Source of the DNA: Roseimaritima ulvae
GTDB taxonomy: Bacteria; Planctomycetota; Planctomycetia; Pirellulales; Pirellulaceae
Length of the DNA: 64,000 nucleotides
Direction of reading: 5' to 3'
Assembly (NCBI RefSeq): GCF_008065135.1
Contig: NZ_CP042914.1
Location: forward strand, 930,001-994,000
Shown here: one piece after another, positions 60,401 to 64,000 of the stretch
Layout of the letters: every line of letters starts with the position of its first letter
How positions within the stretch are numbered: the first letter of the stretch is position 1
Program-made: the position numbers and the translations under genes
The notes under the pieces: model-generated
Database searches by the model: none
What the model saw: the letters and a program-made list of their open reading frames with translations, nothing else
What the model was told of the DNA's origin: nothing

Positions 60401-61818
60401 TGGTCGTCGGCCAGGTCCCTCCGATAAATGGTCGTCCGGCGGCCGGCGATTTTGACGGCAACGCCGTCAATGGTGACGAAGTGGCATTAAAAGACGGCAC
60501 GAATTGGTTCTTGGATGCCAACCACGATTTTGTGGTGGAAACCACGCTGGCCGGCGACATGATCGGTCTGCCGATCGTCGGCGACTTTGATGGCGATGGA
60601 ATCGACGATCTGGGCGCCTGGGCCGACGATGTGTTTTCGCTGGACCTGAGCGGTGTCGATGGCGTCATCAACGGCTTTACCGATGTGCAGTTCACGTTTG
60701 GGTTCCCCGGCGTTCGTGAAATTCCTGTGGCGGCCGACTTCAACGGTGATGGTGTTGACGACTTGGGCTTGTACAACCCGGATGCCGCGGGCGTCGCCCC
60801 AGGCGAGCAATCCGACTGGATGATTTTGGTCAGCCAGCCCGACGCGCTGGCCGCATTGGATCAACAGTTCGGATTTCAATATGCCGGCAGCCAGTTCTTT
60901 AATGCTTATGGGGCGCAGGAAAAGTGGTTCTTTGACGCTGCCAATAACTGGCACTTCATCCTTCCCAATGGCGAAGTCTATGACTGGGACAACACGCCTG
61001 GGGTGGCTCAAGGAACCTTGGTGGGCGTGGTCGATCCCAGCGTCCACGCCAACCTCGATTTGCTTGTGCTGGCGGTTGAAAACGGCGGCCAGCCGGTGAT
61101 CCCGATCACCGACCGCATCGTGCCGGATCCTCAGGGCATCTTAGGTAACGTGATCGATTTCACTCCGGTGCCGTTCGGCCCGGATCTGTTCGCTAGTTTT
61201 GGCGACGAGCAGGCGCTGCCTGTGGTGGGCAACTTTGACCCGCCGGTGGTTCCCTCCAGCGGAACGGTGGATCCTGTGCAAGTGGTCGGCCTAAACGGGA
61301 CCAACACGGACAACGGGTACGACGTCGATGGCAATGGGTTGGTCGAGCCGCATGATGTGCTGATGGTGGTTAATCACCTGAACCGTCACGGCGTGGGGGC
61401 TTATGCGAGCGGGCTGCAAATCGAAGCCGGCGGTCAGCAGTGGAACAACGGTCCGCTGCCGGATGTTGACGCCGACGGCATGATCGAGCCCTACGATGTG
61501 CTTAGCGTGGTGAACCTGTTGAACCGCATGACTCGCGAGCGAGCAGCCCAGGGCGAAACTGCTGGGGCGGTTCCTGCATGGTTGGACTCCAACAAACCAT
61601 CCATAGTCGAATCACGCAGCGAAAGGCAGGCTGGCGGGCTTCCGGATGCTCCACCCACGGCCGCCGCGTCCTCCCGCGCGGCGGCTAACGACGCTGTCTT
61701 TGCCGATTGGGGCAATAACCCGCTCTGGATTCCCGGGATGGATCTGAGCGAGTCCGAGGAAGACGAGCAGGAAGACGATCCACTGGATCCGGACACCCGT
61801 CTCGGGGCGGTGCTGTGA
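54490..61818 (+). CDS. Giant secreted protein with LEPLEARRLLA start, beta-propeller and dockerin-like end
   Basis: 2442 residues. N-terminus: basic stretch then FMEPLEARRLLA, the planctomycete motif that precedes exported giant proteins. Next, BNR/sialidase-type propeller repeats (about 40-800: GLFRSTDAGASYTQVS, GVFRSGDGGASWNSV, IWETPDAGMTWTEI, GTFGRGAWLVD). Then a beta region with an RTX-like block near 1100 (DTLIGGRGDDTLNGGEGSDL), a pre-peptidase C-terminal region near 1310-1450, Ig-like segments, and FG-GAP-like repeats near 1940-2100 (GDFDGDGIDDLGAW, ADFNGDGVDDLGLY). Two EF-hand-like dockerin halves end the ordered part (YDVDGNGLVEPHDVLMVV near 2275, PDVDADGMIEPYDVLSVV near 2325). The tail is acidic (DLSESEEDEQEDDPLDPD). 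Surface adhesion or degradation is possible. Confidence 0.9.
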   Translation: MSMSIQTSRHSSRRRRHAEKRNAKRRLFMEPLEARRLLAIDFAGVTNWLEQGAQPITASSAIADPDNPSSGAVEDFAIDPNDPSHMFAASVNGGIWRTHDGDRPFNGVDDDAANGIDDPDEQPTWVPVSDQLSTLSMGGIAFDPLDASGNTVYAGTGSASSLSSTGGPAIGVLKTTDDGETWSATPLTAGGFQPQVRVVVPTTYDSADNPAVTQVILVGTVGSGLFRSTDAGASYTQVSNSGVGLPAGSVTDIVVDPNDDDVYYVGVVGSGVFRSGDGGASWNSVNNATLSTNATLGSSTAVMLTAHPGGGTTRLYAMISYDDDGAGAPEVPQVFTTTNNGAVWTELAAVTTGFESGNGNLYTGMASDQIIVDPSNENIVYIAKGYGGSPMILRYDPAGAGDWDQIENVPAVGNTRPHVDHRDLQFVTTNGADVLINVNDGGTYFMVDPQNPGEWVSLQGVGATGMGVIEFTNVTWDSRFNVAFGGAQDNGTSVQTGSGNRVWQGFRGADGGDVQFADAGGGDSFRYTGTQNFGLQRHRFDSATNQPIAPVSLVPAGGLAGFSNYFVPQYELNQVNPSRLIAGGSDDGAATLADNPVYELLNADTAANAAAANWVPVPIGAGFTNVNNNGDAAFVVGGRMGGADNEEVLIVGSNDDVFIRSTAGGTLTVTPTPFPGSTVQAIVTDPENWQHMFVADSSRIWETPDAGMTWTEITRNFGTVNNRLQSLSYVPTADDAVLLAGGNLGVSRLVVSDPASLWTRLGTNLPNALVNDLEYHADDDVLLAGTFGRGAWLVDNASLVVDQHPVLTICGDEDQVNQDDVIRLMRNAANPLILDVFLNSVVPVFSAPLAAIMQINVFGNGGNDELIIDTSNGLIDVPEGIRYNGDGACDIEETVDSNGHQHGPGYDRGFDTLTITSDDLSTTFDSEQVGVGQLPGSGQHTITDAAGTQTVWFEELEPVNSIVAAASFAITSIPGLASLLQDDNHVTYEAAQILALPAGRVTIDNFEPIEFSNKTDAVFDLGAGDDFFVANYAGLPTGLQTITVNGDAGDDSIQFDAIADASVTSFVSVSANGGVGDDLLDARSIDVETPFTLSGDEGDDTLIGGRGDDTLNGGEGSDLMAGGDPRAFVAGILIGDNVFNGGAGVDAMAIFGTEQLNVFFDDAIFVTQTSTTTLTRNFNGNLSTETFSGLEEVRIEAFSGDDQVSISIDDALFDNANDPRPDVLRYRVVGGDSQTGDVLRVFDDGLGDTILQRIAQDITAGTFTIAPAHPSVAPIVVPPQIIYEGIEFAEVPGADPLTGATGTDDAGRWIVFKPDPFEPNSTLPNATFLGAGETINVDPTVEGGLLTDRDFYQVTAAETGTLDYRIYFEDLPTLANGRGGLPGNGDLLVTVYDSDGTAIGTGTDLLDGALNVIGLRFTHGAVEDQTYYVRVSGETNAAVNVYNVTVENEAAPVPAIVDLQAASDSGRHDSDDVTNVVTSTFDIILDDDRLDSFLNLDLLPDTSDDNTANAAFDYGVEVFNNEVSIGFAFYTGAGNTWQFTAAAGDLLEGHNNFIEAAVWVRDSALPEQIGRGELGGTLQMTLDTVAPDPPSLLIDPATTDTGVGSQPATLVDHITSETTSGFVGNAEADAIVRMWADGPVISAGVVNASDVYQGLTVALPLDGDEAFPAGYWSHTGTFDLNDPAVGFPLDGLRQIAVNAEDLAGNVSTLTTLDMFIDTQGPQVTNVQITGSPAYDLFDVKPTQGPTPIVNSLSVSIQDLPNRVALFLYDALQAGADGNPAENPGHYQVVGDHNGIIDIDSIVFAPDPVVAGSPASGTVLIHFAQPLPDDRFTLTISDAIVDPAGNALDGDSNAAQPNESPTFPSGDGQTGGDFVARFTVDTRAEIGVFALGSVYIDTNGNNLFDPEAAGSDDTNEDIVYKLGFQTDNTFAGNFVAGAGDVADGFDKLGTYGQVAGQFRWLIDTNNNGVPDLVVGQVPPINGRPAAGDFDGNAVNGDEVALKDGTNWFLDANHDFVVETTLAGDMIGLPIVGDFDGDGIDDLGAWADDVFSLDLSGVDGVINGFTDVQFTFGFPGVREIPVAADFNGDGVDDLGLYNPDAAGVAPGEQSDWMILVSQPDALAALDQQFGFQYAGSQFFNAYGAQEKWFFDAANNWHFILPNGEVYDWDNTPGVAQGTLVGVVDPSVHANLDLLVLAVENGGQPVIPITDRIVPDPQGILGNVIDFTPVPFGPDLFASFGDEQALPVVGNFDPPVVPSSGTVDPVQVVGLNGTNTDNGYDVDGNGLVEPHDVLMVVNHLNRHGVGAYASGLQIEAGGQQWNNGPLPDVDADGMIEPYDVLSVVNLLNRMTRERAAQGETAGAVPAWLDSNKPSIVESRSERQAGGLPDAPPTAAASSRAAANDAVFADWGNNPLWIPGMDLSESEEDEQEDDPLDPDTRLGAVL

Positions 61819-61986
61819 ACAATCGGTTCGGGGGCGGGGTGGTGAACGTTTGTGCCGGTCCGGGTGGGTCGTTAAAAAACCACCATTTTAATTGACCGCA
61901 TAATCGCTTCAGCTTACCCTGTCCTCCCACCTGCCTGAGAATGCGCACGTTTCCTGTCCTTTCTGTATTGCCTTCGGAGTTTCCTC

Positions 61987-64000
61987 ATGCGTTATCGCAA
62001 ACTGCGCCGCCCCGTCACGAAAAACGCTAGTCGACGGAAGCTATCCAAGGTATTGGCAGGCGAGCGACTGGAGGATCGGCGGTTGTTGGCTGTGGTGCTG
62101 CCGGAGATCGGCACCGGATCGATCGGGTCGCTGCTGACCAATGTGGGCCTGACCGCTGCGCTGTCGTCGATCCCCTCTTCGACGCTGGATTCGACACCGC
62201 CGGACGATATTTCGGTGCTGTACCATGCCTTTCCGCAGGAAGCCAACGACGTCAAAGTCACGGGCGACTTGTTGAATCTGTTTCTGTATATCAATGAGCA
62301 GAACGACGACATCTTTGTGCAGCGGACGCTGCCAGCGTTTAATGACGACCTGTTGGAAGATTTTAACTTCACGTTGGAGTTTATTGCCGGTGTGGAGATT
62401 CCGGTGGCCCACCTGCTGGGGTTGGATTTCCCGGATGTGGAAGCCATCGTGCCCAACCCTGATGCGCTGTCGACCTTTATTCCTTCCGAGGTCCAGCAGG
62501 CGTTTGAAGCGGCGGATCAAGTTTTGGGAACCACGATCTTTCCGGAGTTGGAGATTTTCGACACCACGATCATTCCTTCCCTGGATGTTGGGGACTTGAT
62601 CGGTGGAGTGATTCCCGGCCCGGTCGATGACGTGCTGATCAAGGTGATCGATATCTTGGGCGGGGGCAGTCGTGGCGGCGTGCAGTTGCATCTGCTCGAC
62701 GGCAATGACACGGCCGATTTATCGGAGTTGTCCGGAGTGGTTCAAGAGGTTCACGGTGGGATCGGTAACGACGTGTTGATGGGAGGTGGTTCTCAGGACC
62801 CGTTGGACGTTCTGGGAGTCACCGCGATCGCCCCGCCGGTCAATCCGCGGATCGAGTTGTTTGGCGACGAGGGCCGCGACAAATTGATCGTCAACAATCG
62901 CTTTGACGTGGTCGACTATCGCGTGCACGGGGGCGCTGGCAACGACATTTTAGTCGTGCCCGGTTCGGACTTTAACGACATTATCCGGCTGGTTAGCGAC
63001 GCCGATGGCAACCTGCAGCGGATCGAATATTTGGCACCCAGTTCGACTGGCGGGTTGGCACAAAATGAAATTCAAACCGTGACTTTGCCCGCCGGGGCAA
63101 CCGGGACGTTTACGTTGACCTTTGACGGACAAACCACGGCTCCGATCGCTCATAACGCGTCGACCGGTGACGTCGAGTCGGCATTGGAAGCTTTGTCGTC
63201 GATTTCGGGCGTGAATGTCGGCGGCGTGCCCGGAGCCTGGACGGTGGAGTTTGACGGGGCTGGATTAGCCAACACGGATCAATTGAACATGGCGGCCAAT
63301 GGCACGGGACTAACGCTAATCGGCGGCCCTGTGACAGTGGATCCCACGCTGGTTGGCGGTTCGGTCAACTACAACGAAATCCAGCAAGTGGCCTTGCCGG
63401 CGGGCACGACCGGTGGCCAGTTTGCACTGCAATTGGGCGCTCAAATCACTGCCCTGCTGCCTGCCAACGCGGACTCCAGTGCCGTGCGTGCGGCGCTGGC
63501 CGCGCTACCCGGCGTCGGTAGCACGGACAATGTGATGGTCACCAGCCCCAATCCCAGCGGTGGGCCTTGGGATATCGAATTCACCGGGACGCTCAGCGGC
63601 AGCAATCAACCGCAACTCACGACGGTCAATTCCAGTCTGGTGGGGTTTGCGGCCGGTTCGAGCGTAGCGACCACGACCGCGGGGGTGCTGCGTGTTAATG
63701 AAGTGCAAACGGTTCAGGTCAATGCGGCTAGCGGCAGCTACACCCATACGTTCGGTGGATTCACGACTTCGGCGATTCCCGTTGGGGCTTCACCGCTGGC
63801 GATTCAAAACATTCTGGCTGCCCTGCCCTCCATAGGCCCCGGCAACGTCTCGGTCACGGGTGCGGCAAACAACTATCGAATTGAATATGTGGGGGCCCTT
63901 GGTGGCAGCAACCAACCTTTTATTGGTACCAATACTGCGGGACTTCCTGGGGGGGCCACGATTACAACCTCAGTAATTCAGCTCGCCGTGGCTGGGAACG
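61987..64000 (+). CDS. Second giant secreted protein, 5' part (runs off the window)
   Basis: Frame open from ATG 61987 to the window end with no stop (671 codons seen). N-terminus basic (MRYRKLRRPVTKNASRRK), then LEDRRLLAVVLPEIG, the same export-type motif as in the preceding gene. The first 300 residues are acidic, beta-rich and contain LLDGNDTADLSEL and GGIGNDVLMGGG, GAGNDILVVPG, RTX-like calcium repeats. After about residue 360 come at least three repeats of about 95 residues, each opening NEIQTVTLPAGATG / NEIQQVALPAGTTGG / NEVQTVQVNAASG and ending GxWxVEFxG-type strands. Such repeat arrays occur in planctomycete giant proteins. 168 bp after the previous gene, no terminator seen. Confidence 0.9.
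   Translation, partial: MRYRKLRRPVTKNASRRKLSKVLAGERLEDRRLLAVVLPEIGTGSIGSLLTNVGLTAALSSIPSSTLDSTPPDDISVLYHAFPQEANDVKVTGDLLNLFLYINEQNDDIFVQRTLPAFNDDLLEDFNFTLEFIAGVEIPVAHLLGLDFPDVEAIVPNPDALSTFIPSEVQQAFEAADQVLGTTIFPELEIFDTTIIPSLDVGDLIGGVIPGPVDDVLIKVIDILGGGSRGGVQLHLLDGNDTADLSELSGVVQEVHGGIGNDVLMGGGSQDPLDVLGVTAIAPPVNPRIELFGDEGRDKLIVNNRFDVVDYRVHGGAGNDILVVPGSDFNDIIRLVSDADGNLQRIEYLAPSSTGGLAQNEIQTVTLPAGATGTFTLTFDGQTTAPIAHNASTGDVESALEALSSISGVNVGGVPGAWTVEFDGAGLANTDQLNMAANGTGLTLIGGPVTVDPTLVGGSVNYNEIQQVALPAGTTGGQFALQLGAQITALLPANADSSAVRAALAALPGVGSTDNVMVTSPNPSGGPWDIEFTGTLSGSNQPQLTTVNSSLVGFAAGSSVATTTAGVLRVNEVQTVQVNAASGSYTHTFGGFTTSAIPVGASPLAIQNILAALPSIGPGNVSVTGAANNYRIEYVGALGGSNQPFIGTNTAGLPGGATITTSVIQLAVAGN

Noticed and set aside
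1-64000. tRNA, rRNA or riboswitch in the gaps
   Set aside because: No cloverleaf with CCA-type end, rRNA segment or known riboswitch core was recognised by eye in any intergenic region.

Overview
The window comes from a member of the Planctomycetota, most like the Pirellulaceae/Rhodopirellula group. This rests on lineage hallmarks seen directly: a DUF1559 protein followed by a small carboxypeptidase-regulatory lipoprotein, a PSD1/cytochrome-c plus DUF1501 gene pair, a YTV-repeat cell-wall protein, very large secreted proteins with an N-terminal LEPLEARRLLA-type motif and dockerin-like ends, an ECF sigma factor beside a Ser/Thr kinase, and a planctomycete-type microcompartment operon. The DNA is GC-rich, and the gaps between genes hold several families of palindromic repeats. 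I see no tRNA, rRNA, CRISPR array or transposase.

Layout. 1-3.5 kb: end of a DUF1559 gene, its lipoprotein partner, a DUF2254 membrane protein and a small membrane protein. 3.5-8.9 kb (minus strand): a four-gene unit of secreted TPR protein, ExbB, ExbD and a proline-rich membrane-anchored protein ending in a squalene-cyclase-like domain. The anchor carries the S-x3-H transmembrane motif of TonB, so this looks like a TonB/Tol-type energised complex with an unusual output domain. 9.4-18.5 kb: a complete bacterial microcompartment operon (DeoR regulator, PduL, two BMC-H, acetate kinase, three BMC-P, CoA-acylating aldehyde dehydrogenase, an RpiB-like protein lacking its catalytic cysteine, class II aldolase, malate/lactate dehydrogenase). 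It fits breakdown of fuculose/rhamnulose phosphate through lactaldehyde to lactate plus ATP. Two copies of one inverted-repeat element lie on either side of this operon plus infA. 19-33 kb: DUF819 transporter-like protein, UvrD-type helicase, a 39-bp minisatellite inside terminal inverted repeats, PSD1/DUF1501 pair, two RecQ helicases (the first lacking the zinc domain) and a GH16 glucanase.

33-44 kb: YTV cell-wall protein, a PAS-GAF-receiver protein, hisH with an overlapping unknown gene, a lipoprotein/polysaccharide-export pair, and a membrane histidine kinase followed by a single-domain response regulator. 44-50 kb: a Ser/Thr kinase with an N-terminal zinc-finger-like segment and C-terminal leucine-rich repeats, divergent from an ECF sigma factor. 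The sigma gene converges on two neighbouring secreted proteins that each carry a von Hippel-Lindau beta-like domain, one also carrying a CAP domain. 50-64 kb: a membrane protein, an outer-membrane beta-barrel, a sigma-54 activator without a sensor domain, a receiver protein with Asn at the phosphorylation site whose stop overlaps the start of a 2442-residue surface protein, and the start of a second giant protein that runs off the window.

Most convincing candidates for undescribed biology: the TonB-like squalene-cyclase unit, the degenerate RpiB-like microcompartment protein, the paired VHL-domain proteins beside the sigma/kinase pair, and the pseudo-receiver coupled to the giant surface protein.
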